Shown: positions 1 to 6,358, counted from the stretch's first letter. The stretch is DNA of 9,238 nt from Acidobacteriota bacterium (GCA_013362195.1 JABFWM010000048.1:1-9238); one strand, 5' to 3'. Translations and numbers: made by a program. Notes: generated from the letters alone by a model not told the origin.

Positions 1-765
1 CAGATTCAGCTCGGGATCGTAGGTGACGGGCTGCCACGTCATGCCGCCGCCATGCTTCGCCATCTCCAGGTTCGGCCAGCTCTCGAGACCCGGATCGTCC
101 TTGGACTGCGGTACCGCGTACCAGCGCCACAGCATCTCGCCGGTGGCGGGATCGTGGGCCTGCACGTAGCCGGGGATGTCGAGGTCGTCGCCGCTCACGC
201 CGGCGATCACCTTGTTGTTGATGATGGTCGGCGCGACCGAGCCGTAGTAGAAGAGATCGAGATCGCAGATCTCCTTGCGCCACTTTTCCGTCCCGTCCTT
301 CGCGTTCAGCGCGACGAGGTGGCAGTCGGGCGTCTCGAAGAACAGCGATTCGCCGAGGATCGCGACGCCGCGGTTGCCGATGTGCGTGCCGCCTTTCGAC
401 TGCCAGCCGAAGTGCCAGATCTCGCGGCCGGTGCGCGCGTCGATCGCCCAGACGTGATCCGGAGAGGTCGCATAGGCGACGCCGTTGACCACGACCGGGG
501 TGCCTTTGAGGGTGCCGACGTTGCCGGGGATGCCGCCGCCCGCGAGGCGATAGACCCACGCCAGGCTCAGCGACGAGACGTTGTCGGTGTTGATCGTTTT
601 CAGCGTGCTGAAGCGGCGGCCGGAATAGTCGCCGTTGTACATCGGCCACATGTCGGGGCCCGGCTTCAGCAGTCGCGCCGGATCGACGCCGATGGCGTTC
701 TGCGCGCCGGCCGCGAGGACCGCCGCCGCAACGATGGCGAAGGCAAGGGAAACGACGCGCCTCAT
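1..765 (-). CDS. Quinoprotein (PQQ-alcohol-dehydrogenase-like beta-propeller), N-terminal part
   Basis: The first 255 residues of an exported eight-bladed-propeller quinoprotein are present; the rest lies beyond the left edge. Residues 1-21 form a signal peptide (MRRVVSL, then an Ala/Val core ending AGAQ). The mature start carries the family opening WPMYNGDYSGRRFS (40-53), followed by tryptophan-docking repeats such as VWAIDARTGREIWHF (105-119) and LVALNAKDGTEKW (150-162). Residues NRGVAI (131-136) match the conserved segment that in methanol and ethanol dehydrogenases directly follows the vicinal Cys-Cys ring over PQQ. Here that pair is replaced by G126-T127, so PQQ chemistry is uncertain; the protein may be one of the acidobacterial quinoprotein-like proteins of unknown cofactor state. 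The catalytic Asp region is not in view. The ATG lies within ATGA, overlapping the stop of the diheme cytochrome gene, with GGAGA 7 bases upstream; the two are surely co-translated, and the cytochrome is the probable electron acceptor. Confidence 0.88.
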   Translation of the reverse strand, partial: MRRVVSLAFAIVAAAVLAAGAQNAIGVDPARLLKPGPDMWPMYNGDYSGRRFSTLKTINTDNVSSLSLAWVYRLAGGGIPGNVGTLKGTPVVVNGVAYATSPDHVWAIDARTGREIWHFGWQSKGGTHIGNRGVAILGESLFFETPDCHLVALNAKDGTEKWRKEICDLDLFYYGSVAPTIINNKVIAGVSGDDLDIPGYVQAHDPATGEMLWRWYAVPQSKDDPGLESWPNLEMAKHGGGMTWQPVTYDPELNL

Positions 766-1679
766 TTCAGGGTCTCCAGGTAAGCCACCACGTCGTGGAT
801 GTTCTTGTCGCTGATGCTATCGAGCAGCGTGCGGTGCGCGGCGAGCGGATCGTTCACCGCGACTTTCAGGCCGCGCGTCCGCGCGAACGTGCGGGAGTAG
901 CCCGCGCCATCGCGAAGCGAGACGTTGAAATCGTCCATCGCCAGCAGCAGCCCGCTGACCGCCTCGCCGTTCGGCGGCGTGACGGTGACGGTGATCGCGG
1001 TGGCGGCCGACGGCGCGGGGCCGCTGACGCGCCCGCGTCCGCCGCGTCCGCCGCCGGGGCCGGCGTTTCTCGGAAACAGGAACCGCTGCTGGATGTCGAC
1101 CGGTTCGTACCGGGTGCCGATCCCCTTCAGATCGCCGCCCGGCGAGTGACACGACGCGCACTTTCCTTCGCCGGTGAAGTACGCCTCTCCCGCCCTGGCG
1201 TCGCCGGTGAGGATGTTCTTCACCTCGAAATCGGACGACCCGCGCAGCGTGTCGTTCACCTTGTCGCGCAGGAAGTGCGCGAGCATCAACACCTGGTCGT
1301 CGGTCAGCGCGGTACTGGAGCGGCCGCTCTGCAGCGTGTGGCCCTTCTTCAGAAAGGGCCCGAGGGCACTGCCGAAGCGATCGCGCAGGACGACCAGGGA
1401 GCGCACCAGGTTCGGCCCCTTGTCGGTGCCTCGCGCGTTCGCGCCGTGGCAGTTGATGCACTCCACCGTCCAGATCTTCTTGCCTTCGGCCGCCGCCACC
1501 GGATCGACGCCCGGCTTGTCGGCGGCGCCGGCATTGACGCGAGGCTGCTGCAGTGTGCCGGGAGCGCCGCCTCGCCCTCCGGCCGGTGGTTGGGGGCGCG
1601 GCTCCTGTGCCGCGACGAATATCGAGCCGGCCAGGACGATCGCGACAGCGGCCGTCCAGGCGCTCACAGGTCTCTGCAT
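762..1679 (-). CDS. Exported diheme c-type cytochrome with Gly/Arg-rich linkers and a beta-domain insert
   Basis: The product has 305 residues. A signal peptide (about 1-24, ending VAA-QE) is followed by a low-complexity Pro/Gly/Arg linker (27-42). Two heme-attachment sites are visible: CINCH at 74-78 and CASCH at 174-178. Met132 is a candidate axial ligand for the first heme; the ligand for the second is not obvious. After the second heme comes another Gly/Arg linker (207-219) and then about 45 residues of strand-rich sequence (229-273, ITVTVTPPNGEAVSG...), before the closing cytochrome helix DKNIHDVVAYLETL (291-304). The insert looks like a small beta-barrel placed inside the second heme domain. 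The ATG is preceded by AGGAGG (1691-1696). The stop overlaps the quinoprotein start by four bases, so its likely job is to take electrons from that periplasmic enzyme towards the respiratory chain. The heme assignments are firm; the partner assignment rests on gene order. Confidence 0.9.
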   Translation of the reverse strand: MQRPVSAWTAAVAIVLAGSIFVAAQEPRPQPPAGGRGGAPGTLQQPRVNAGAADKPGVDPVAAAEGKKIWTVECINCHGANARGTDKGPNLVRSLVVLRDRFGSALGPFLKKGHTLQSGRSSTALTDDQVLMLAHFLRDKVNDTLRGSSDFEVKNILTGDARAGEAYFTGEGKCASCHSPGGDLKGIGTRYEPVDIQQRFLFPRNAGPGGGRGGRGRVSGPAPSAATAITVTVTPPNGEAVSGLLLAMDDFNVSLRDGAGYSRTFARTRGLKVAVNDPLAAHRTLLDSISDKNIHDVVAYLETLK

Positions 1680-1712
1680 GTCCGGGGTCTCCTCCTCACG
1701 CGACTGCCTACT

Positions 1713-1741
1713 CTATTACAACGAGGCACTCGCGGAAGACG
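1713..1741 (-). promoter_or_regulatory. Weak candidate promoter before the diheme cytochrome/quinoprotein pair
   Basis: The 70-base gap between the flavoprotein stop and the cytochrome start holds an AT-richer patch, TGTAATAGAG on the minus strand. Its TAATAG (1718-1713) could serve as a -10 box, but no convincing -35 lies 16-18 bases upstream. The gap is long enough for a separate transcription start but could also simply be read through from the lipid genes. Confidence 0.2.
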
Positions 1742-1749
1742 GCGAGCGA

Positions 1750-2835
1750 TCAGGCGGCCCTGGCGGGGCGACGGTCGGTCGTTCGAAGGAACCAGCGATC
1801 GAGCGCGTACCGCGCGACGGCGGGCACGCGAAGCAGGCCTCGCGCCAGCGGCGTCGGCAGCGTCATCCCCGCCGTGGCGGTCGCGCCGATCGCCCGAGCG
1901 TAGGCAGGCGCCTCGCTCGCGCGCACGCGGCCGCCGCCGGCGATGATGGCGCGCGCCGCCGCGAGGCCGGAGTCGACGGCGGGCGCGATCCCTTCACCGC
2001 TCTCGGGCCAGGCGAGGCCCGCGGAATCGCCGACGAGCAGCACGTCTTCGTCGGCCACGCGCCCGGTGACGCCGCGCAGGCGATAGGCGTGGCCGCGCCA
2101 TGTCTTCCAGTCGAGCGCGCGCTCGGGAACGCCCCGCGACGCGCGCAGCCATTCGGCAAAGGCGCGGACGTGCGTCTGGAAGTCGTGCGAGGAGCGGCGG
2201 CCGAAGCCGACGTTGAGATAGTCCCCCTTCCGCACGCACCAGCCGTAGCCATCGAGATCGCGGCAGAAGTACAACTCGGGCTCCCGCGCCTCGATGGCGC
2301 AGCGCGCGCCGTCGAGCGGCACCTCGATCTCTCGCGCGACGACGAGCCCGTCGCGCACCGGCGCGTTCAGATACCGGCTGATCGGACAAAACTGCCCGGC
2401 CGCACCCACGAGCACCGCCGCCGACACGGCATCGTTCACAATCCACCGGCCGTCCGCCCGGCGCAACCCGGCCACCGCCACGCCGTCCATCACGTCGGCA
2501 CCGGAGCGGCGCAGCAGGAACGCGTCGAACTCGCAGCGGCGGATCGCGTAGCTGACGATCGAGTCGTAGCGCGCCGGCACGTGCCGGCGCCGAGGCAGCA
2601 CACCAATCCGGAAGCCGGTGACGTCCTGCATCACGAGCCCGGCGGCGCGGTATTCGTCGACATCGAGTGCGAGGGCATCGACGACGCGCGGGGTGATCCA
2701 GCCGGCGCACACCTTGTCGCGCGGGAAGCGCGCGCGATCCATGACCAGCACCGCGGCGCCGGCGGCCACCAGGGCGCGGGCGCATGTCGATCCGCCCGGG
2801 CCGCCGCCAGCGACCAGCACGTCAACGTGCCGCAT
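1750..2835 (-). CDS. FAD-dependent oxidoreductase of the geranylgeranyl reductase type
   Basis: The product has 361 residues. The N-terminal Rossmann motif is GGGPGG (10-15, following VDVLVA), ending in the acidic VMDR (31-34). The KVCAGWITPR segment (41-50) corresponds to the K-x-CGG-x-L signature of geranylgeranyl-reductase-like flavoproteins. The second FAD contact, VLLVGDSAGLAWPESGEGI (265-283), is clear. Family members reduce C=C bonds in isoprenoid or lipid chains, or act as related oxidases and hydroxylases. The start was placed at the ATG directly before the first beta strand; longer reading would run back through the upstream gene. It overlaps the end of the methyltransferase gene by 14 bases, so the two are probably translated together, suggesting a shared lipid substrate. 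The exact reaction cannot be read from sequence. The C-terminus (about 325-361) is Arg-rich with no clear membrane helix. Confidence 0.85.
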   Translation of the reverse strand: MRHVDVLVAGGGPGGSTCARALVAAGAAVLVMDRARFPRDKVCAGWITPRVVDALALDVDEYRAAGLVMQDVTGFRIGVLPRRRHVPARYDSIVSYAIRRCEFDAFLLRRSGADVMDGVAVAGLRRADGRWIVNDAVSAAVLVGAAGQFCPISRYLNAPVRDGLVVAREIEVPLDGARCAIEAREPELYFCRDLDGYGWCVRKGDYLNVGFGRRSSHDFQTHVRAFAEWLRASRGVPERALDWKTWRGHAYRLRGVTGRVADEDVLLVGDSAGLAWPESGEGIAPAVDSGLAAARAIIAGGGRVRASEAPAYARAIGATATAGMTLPTPLARGLLRVPAVARYALDRWFLRTTDRRPARAA

Positions 2836-4087
2836 CGGGGGCGCCCACCGGTTCCGCGTACAGGTCCGCGCGCGTCCAGCGGATCGCGTCGGCCGACGCC
2901 GGGACGAACAGGATCTGGAACAGCTGCAGGAATCCGATCGCGAACGCGGCCTCCGACGCCGTGAGATACAACCGCCACGCGCGGCAGAACGCATCGTCGA
3001 ACATCGCGCGCACGTCCGATTCCGCGGCGGTGTACCGCTCGCGCCAGTGACGCAGCGTCCGCGCGTAGTGAATGCGGAGGTTTTCGACGTCGAGCACGGA
3101 CAGCCGCGCCGGCTCCAGCACGTCGGATATGACTTCGCTGAGCGGCGGCGCGTAGGCGCCGGGAAAGATGCGCCGCCGCGTCCTCGCGTTGAGCGGGCGC
3201 GCCCGATCGCGGCCGATGAAGTGCAGCAGGCCGCGGCCGTTCGGCCGATCGATGACGCGGCGGAGGATCGCCGCGAGCGACGCGTAGTTGCGTCGGCCGA
3301 CGTGCTCGAGCATCCCGACGGACACGAACACGTCGAAGCGGCCCGACACGTTGCGGTAATCGTCCTGGATGAACTCGACGCGATCGCCCAGCCCTTCGCG
3401 CCACGCCCGGTCGCGCGCGTAGGCGATCTGCTCCGTCGAGATGTTGAAGGCCTTCACGCGGACGCCGTAGGCGCGCGCCATGTGCAGCGCCAGCGCGCCC
3501 CAGCCGCATCCGGCTTCGACCACGGTGTCGCCCGGCCTCAGCCGCAGCTTGCGGCAGACCAGATCCATCTTCGCGAGCTGCGCCTCCTCCAGCGCCGCGT
3601 CGGGCGTCGGATAGTAGGCGCAGGTGTAGACCATCTGCCGGTCCAGCCAGAGCCGGTAGAAATCGTTGCCGAGATCGTAGTGATGATGGATGTTGCGGCG
3701 GGCGCGGACGAGCGCGTTCGGCCGCTCCGTCCAGAGCGCGAGGCGCTCACGCCAGGAGAGCGGCGCGTCGATCGCGAGGCGCGAGATCGCGTCGACCACG
3801 CGCGGCAAGTCTCCGCGCACCTCGATCCGGCCGGCGCTGTACAGCTCGCCGTACTGCAGGTCCGGATTCACGAGCACGGCAATGAGCGCCCGGCGATCGC
3901 GAATCAGGAGATCGCCGACGTGCGGGCCGTCAGGACGGAACGACATGCCGTCCCAGAGTTCCACGCCGACGCCGGAGCGCGCGATCGACGACTGCAGCTT
4001 CGTGCCGAGCCACCGATCGAGCGGGGTCGTGGAGGGGTGGGCGTCAGCGCGGGCCACGGCTCCGGACGCGTGCAACGAGCGTGACAT
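2822..4087 (-). CDS. Cyclopropane-fatty-acyl-phospholipid synthase family SAM methyltransferase
   Basis: The product has 421 residues, close to the length of bacterial CFA synthases. These enzymes transfer a methylene or methyl unit from S-adenosylmethionine to the double bond of unsaturated acyl chains in membrane phospholipids. Visible landmarks: the N-terminal lipid-recognition region (about 25-110); HHYDLGNDFYRLWLD (135-149); the SAM loop VVEAGCGWGALAL (189-201); MLEHVG (259-264); and FPGAYAPPLSEV (308-319). All five positions I equate with the bicarbonate pocket of the E. coli enzyme are present: C156, E261, H289, I291 and Y341. Methyl-transfer chemistry is therefore intact, though whether the product is a cyclopropane ring or a methyl branch is open. 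The ATG is preceded by GAGGTGAT, an extensive match to the 16S rRNA tail. It shares a 14-base overlap with the downstream reductase-like gene. Confidence 0.92.
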   Translation of the reverse strand: MSRSLHASGAVARADAHPSTTPLDRWLGTKLQSSIARSGVGVELWDGMSFRPDGPHVGDLLIRDRRALIAVLVNPDLQYGELYSAGRIEVRGDLPRVVDAISRLAIDAPLSWRERLALWTERPNALVRARRNIHHHYDLGNDFYRLWLDRQMVYTCAYYPTPDAALEEAQLAKMDLVCRKLRLRPGDTVVEAGCGWGALALHMARAYGVRVKAFNISTEQIAYARDRAWREGLGDRVEFIQDDYRNVSGRFDVFVSVGMLEHVGRRNYASLAAILRRVIDRPNGRGLLHFIGRDRARPLNARTRRRIFPGAYAPPLSEVISDVLEPARLSVLDVENLRIHYARTLRHWRERYTAAESDVRAMFDDAFCRAWRLYLTASEAAFAIGFLQLFQILFVPASADAIRWTRADLYAEPVGAPDAAR

Positions 4088-4104
4088 GCATCACCTCAGC
4101 ACGC

Positions 4105-4136
4105 GATACAGAACACGGCCGCACGCGACTTGTCAA
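4105..4136 (-). promoter_or_regulatory. Candidate sigma-70 promoter before the methyltransferase gene
   Basis: A perfect TTGACA (4136-4131, minus strand) overlaps the stop codon of the DUF5666-like gene. The best -10 options are poor: TTCTGT after 17 bases, or TGTATC after 20. A promoter here would let the lipid genes be transcribed apart from the cytochrome/DUF5666 operon. The -35 match could be accidental. Confidence 0.35.
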
Positions 4137-4480
4137 TTGTCCTTCTGTGCCGGCTCGCCCGCCCGTCCGAGTTTCACCTCGGTCGCCGTCAGCCGTTCGC
4201 GGCCGGAGGCGTCTTTCGATTCGGTCCCGGTCACCACCACGCGGTCGCCGGTCTTGATGTCGTCGATTTTCTGCGCCGCTCCGCTGCGGACGATCCGCGT
4301 CTTCGCGTTCACCACCACGACGGCGGTCTTCCCCGTCGTCGCCTCGACGTCGAGTTCCTGTCCGTGCACCGCCGAGACGGTCCCCATGACGCGATGCGCG
4401 TGTCCTTCGTGCGCGACGGCCGGCACTGCCGACACCGTCAGCGCCAGAGCCAGAACCAATCCGACCGGCAACCCTTTCAT
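4133..4480 (-). CDS. Small exported DUF5666-like OB-fold protein with His-rich mature N-terminus
   Basis: The product has 115 residues. A signal peptide ends at about residue 23 (SAVPAVA). The mature protein begins HEGHAHRVMGTV, a His-rich tail that could bind metal, and continues as an all-beta domain: GTVSAVHGQELDVEA, then TRIVRSGAAQKIDDIKTGDRVVVTG and a final LTATEVKL strand. This G-x-V...G-D-x-V-x-V-x-G pattern is typical of DUF5666-type small barrels. No catalytic residues are seen and the function is unknown. The start codon forms ATGA with the cytochrome stop and has GGAGGGGAG upstream, so translation is tightly coupled to the membrane-anchored cytochrome. Both should be expressed from the ECF-type promoter at 5215-5245. 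Confidence 0.78.
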   Translation of the reverse strand: MKGLPVGLVLALALTVSAVPAVAHEGHAHRVMGTVSAVHGQELDVEATTGKTAVVVVNAKTRIVRSGAAQKIDDIKTGDRVVVTGTESKDASGRERLTATEVKLGRAGEPAQKDN

Positions 4481-5118
4481 TTCGTCTCCCCTCCGTGACC
4501 GTGCGTGTGCGGCGCGGGCGCCGCGTTCGGCTTCGACGCCTCCCCTTCGAGGAACCGTCGCTCGTCCTCTTCCTGTCGAAACTCCTCGTGCGACTTCGGG
4601 TTCAGCGCCTTCATCGCGTCGCGTTCCTGATCCGTCAGCTTCGGCAGGTGGCGGATGAAATGGACGAGCCGCCAGTTGTCCTCCGCATCGTGCTCGCCGC
4701 CGCTGCCCCACGCGGGCATGCCGGTCAGGCGCACGCCGTTCTGAATGATGTAGTACAGCTCGCCGTCGCTCAGCGACTGCGTGGCAGCCTGCCGCATGTC
4801 GGGCGCACGCGGGTACATCCCGCGGCCCATCTCGGTGTCCCCGCTGCCGTCGTTGGCGTGGCAGATCGCGCAGTGATCCGCGAAGTGCTCCATCCCCTGA
4901 TGGATTGCCTCGGCGGACGACGAGATGGGATTGCGCTCGTTTCGCGCGCTGGCCGGGATCGCCATCGCGCGCAGTCGCCGCGCCACCGCGGTCTCGCGCG
5001 GCCCCGGCTCGGTGCGAGCGCTGATCCCTTGCGACATGAGCCACGCCGCGACGACGAGAGTGCCCGCGCCGACCAGCGCCAGAATGCCTATCACCAGCCG
5101 AACGGCTCGGCCCATCAT
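4477..5118 (-). CDS. Membrane-anchored monoheme cytochrome c
   Basis: The product has 213 residues. One N-terminal membrane helix (about 6-28) anchors a periplasmic class-I heme domain. Heme attachment is CAICH (83-87), in the context HFADHCAICHANDGSGDT, and the axial Met is M134 in RLTGMPAWG. The C-terminus is charged and ends with a small His cluster (HTHGHGG, 204-210). I chose the ATG at 5118 because GAGGG lies 9 bases upstream. An upstream ATG at 5247 would extend the frame by 43 residues, but it sits at the -35 box of the promoter found here, so transcripts from that promoter could not contain it. A second ATG follows immediately and is equally possible. It overlaps the DUF5666-like gene by four bases. 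Likely role: short-range electron transfer at the membrane; the donor and acceptor are unknown. Confidence 0.88.
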   Translation of the reverse strand: MMGRAVRLVIGILALVGAGTLVVAAWLMSQGISARTEPGPRETAVARRLRAMAIPASARNERNPISSSAEAIHQGMEHFADHCAICHANDGSGDTEMGRGMYPRAPDMRQAATQSLSDGELYYIIQNGVRLTGMPAWGSGGEHDAEDNWRLVHFIRHLPKLTDQERDAMKALNPKSHEEFRQEEDERRFLEGEASKPNAAPAPHTHGHGGETK

Positions 5119-5214
5119 GACGTTCGCCCTCACATCGTCGCGACACCGGCAGCGCGGCGCGGCGCCATCGTAGCCCGATCCCGCCGCTCCCTGCCTCAGC
5201 CGGTGCAGCCGCTC

Positions 5215-5245
5215 ATTTGATGCGCCCTTGCCGACGCGCGTTCCC
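5215..5245 (-). promoter_or_regulatory. ECF sigma promoter of the cytochrome c/DUF5666 operon
   Basis: On the minus strand GGGAACG (5245-5239) is followed after 14 bases by CGCATCAAAT (5224-5215). The same two boxes with the same spacing occur before the sigma gene and before DUF4142. The geometry (AAC, 19 bases, TC) equals that of E. coli sigma-E promoters, whose -10 may read TCAAA as here. The expected start is near 5210, leaving about 90 untranslated bases before the ATG at 5118. Confidence 0.75.
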
Positions 5246-5324
5246 ATGACGCGCGGCCTCCGGAGCTGCGCGTTACGGCTGAAGCGGGCGCCCGGTCTGA
5301 AGACTCGCGCATCACAGAACGGTA

Positions 5325-5336
5325 TATCGTACGATA
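5325..5336. promoter_or_regulatory. Perfect 12-base palindrome, candidate operator
   Basis: TATCGTACGATA is fully self-complementary and AT-rich compared with its surroundings. It lies between the two divergent ECF-type promoters, 57 bases from the plus-strand -35 and 79 from the minus-strand -35. This would suit a dimeric regulator acting on both directions. No second copy was noticed in the window, and no regulator other than the sigma factor is encoded here. Confidence 0.35.
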
Positions 5337-5393
5337 GGTAGTGGCTTTCGTTGCCGGGCTTCAGACCAGGCAGCGTGCAGCCCTATCTCCTGT

Positions 5394-5424
5394 GGGAACG
5401 GAACGGTCATCGCCTGCATCGAAT
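5394..5424 (+). promoter_or_regulatory. ECF sigma promoter of the sigma gene (autoregulation)
   Basis: GGGAACG (5394-5400), 14 bases, then TGCATCGAAT (5415-5424). It matches the promoter before DUF4142 at all 17 motif positions. Transcription should start at about 5429-5431, only 3-5 bases before the ATG at 5434, implying a nearly leaderless message. Confidence 0.75.
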
Positions 5425-5433
5425 GAGCGAATC

Positions 5434-6153
5434 ATGACGAGCCAGCACGCCAGACCGGACGCGGTCGCCAAGGCCGACGACGCGGAACTCGTCGCGCGCA
5501 CGGCACGAGGGGATCACGACGCGTTCGAAGTGATGATGCGCCGCTACAACGCGCGGTTGTTCCGCGTCGCTCGCGCCATCCTCAAGGACGACGCGGAAGC
5601 CGAGGAAGCGCTGCAGGACGCCTATCTGACGGCGTACCGGCGGATGAGCGACTTCCGCGGCGAGGCGCGCCTCAGCACCTGGCTCACGCGAATCGTCATC
5701 AACCAGTCGCTCATGCGGCTGCGCCGGCAGAAGCGCGACCGCGTGGTCGTGCCCTTCCCGCGCCCGCGCGAATCGGCGACACCCGGCGACACGCAGGAGA
5801 TCGAAGCCGTGCCCGACAAGCGCACCGAATCGCCGTCGAACGCCACGCTCCGCGGCGAGGTGCGCCGCATCCTCGAGCGGCGCATCGATGAACTGCCGGT
5901 CGCCTTCCGCACCGTGTTCGTGATGCGCGAGGTCGAGGACATGACCGTCGAGGAAACGTCCGCGTGCCTCGGGATCCCTGAAACGACGGTCCGGACGCGC
6001 CTGTTCCGCGCGCGCGCGCTGCTGCGGCAGTCGCTCGAACGCGAGCTGGACGCAGCCACCGCCGATATCTTCGGCTTCGCGGGCGAACGGTGCGATCGCA
6101 TCGTCGCCGTGGTCCTCGCACGGGCCCAGGCCGAGCCGCCGCCGGCGGCGTAG
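5434..6153 (+). CDS. ECF-family RNA polymerase sigma factor with C-terminal extension
   Basis: The product has 239 residues. Region 2 spans about 16-95: the DAFEVMMRRYNARLFRVA core binding helix, DAEAEEALQDAYLTAYRR (-10 recognition), then FRGEARLSTWLTRIVINQSL. A polar linker (100-140) is followed by region 4 (about 145-202), with the helix-turn-helix MTVEETSACLGIPETTVRTRLFRAR. Past region 4 is a roughly 35-residue tail, ADIFGFAGERCDRIVAVVLAR, with a cysteine at 220. No anti-sigma gene follows, so how activity is held in check is not visible; the tail is a candidate control element. The frame is open back to a GTG at 5341, but the ECF promoter at 5394-5424 would lie inside that longer version, and the ATG at 5434 begins a normal-length N-terminus. 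The matching promoter motifs suggest it transcribes itself, the DUF4142-cupredoxin pair and the divergent cytochrome operon. Confidence 0.92.
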   Translation: MTSQHARPDAVAKADDAELVARTARGDHDAFEVMMRRYNARLFRVARAILKDDAEAEEALQDAYLTAYRRMSDFRGEARLSTWLTRIVINQSLMRLRRQKRDRVVVPFPRPRESATPGDTQEIEAVPDKRTESPSNATLRGEVRRILERRIDELPVAFRTVFVMREVEDMTVEETSACLGIPETTVRTRLFRARALLRQSLERELDAATADIFGFAGERCDRIVAVVLARAQAEPPPAA

Positions 6154-6279
6154 ACCACCATCGCGGCCGCCGCTGCACAGTCACGGCCGGCGGCCCGTCA
6201 CGAAGGCCATACGACGCACCGGCCGTGGCTGTGGGTGCAATCCGGTTTCCGATCCGTCGCGTAGTACCTGGCAGCAGCC

Positions 6280-6310
6280 GGGAACGCGACCCGAACCGGG
6301 TGCATCGAAT
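6280..6310 (+). promoter_or_regulatory. ECF sigma promoter of the DUF4142-cupredoxin operon
   Basis: GGGAACG (6280-6286), 14 bases, then TGCATCGAAT (6301-6310), identical in both boxes to the promoter of the sigma gene while the 14 spacer bases differ. The expected start is near 6316, about 43 bases before the DUF4142 ATG. The rest of the 6154-6358 gap shows nothing else I can support. Confidence 0.75.
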
Positions 6311-6358
6311 AGGTAGATCGCGACGCCGCGTCGGCGTCCTTTCAGAATGGAGAGTCTG

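Larger units (their letters stand above)
5119..5433. other. Divergent control region between the cytochrome operon and the sigma gene
   Basis: This 315-base stretch has no supportable gene. It holds two divergent copies of the same ECF-type promoter (minus strand 5215-5245, plus strand 5394-5424) and, between them, a perfect 12-base palindrome. The leader of the cytochrome transcript would be about 90 bases; that of the sigma transcript almost nothing. Confidence 0.75.

Noticed and set aside
2125..2152. Plus-strand GGGAACG resembling the ECF -35 box
   Set aside because: It is antisense within the flavoprotein gene and has no -10 box at the required distance.
2836..2994. Upstream extension of the flavoprotein frame
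   Set aside because: It lies inside the methyltransferase coding sequence, and the FAD motif starts right after the ATG at 2835.
795..4084. Long plus-strand open frames opposite the minus-strand genes
   Set aside because: They are Arg/Ala/Pro-rich, show no domains or ribosome sites, and lie antisense to clear conserved genes; high GC keeps such frames open.
5119..5247. N-terminal extension of the monoheme cytochrome from an ATG at 5247
   Set aside because: The ATG overlaps the -35 box of the operon promoter, and the extra residues hide the membrane anchor; the ATG at 5118 has a ribosome site.
6138..6149. GCCGCCGGCGGC palindrome at the end of the sigma gene
   Set aside because: It encodes the Pro/Ala tail, has no loop and no following T-run; better explained by codon composition.
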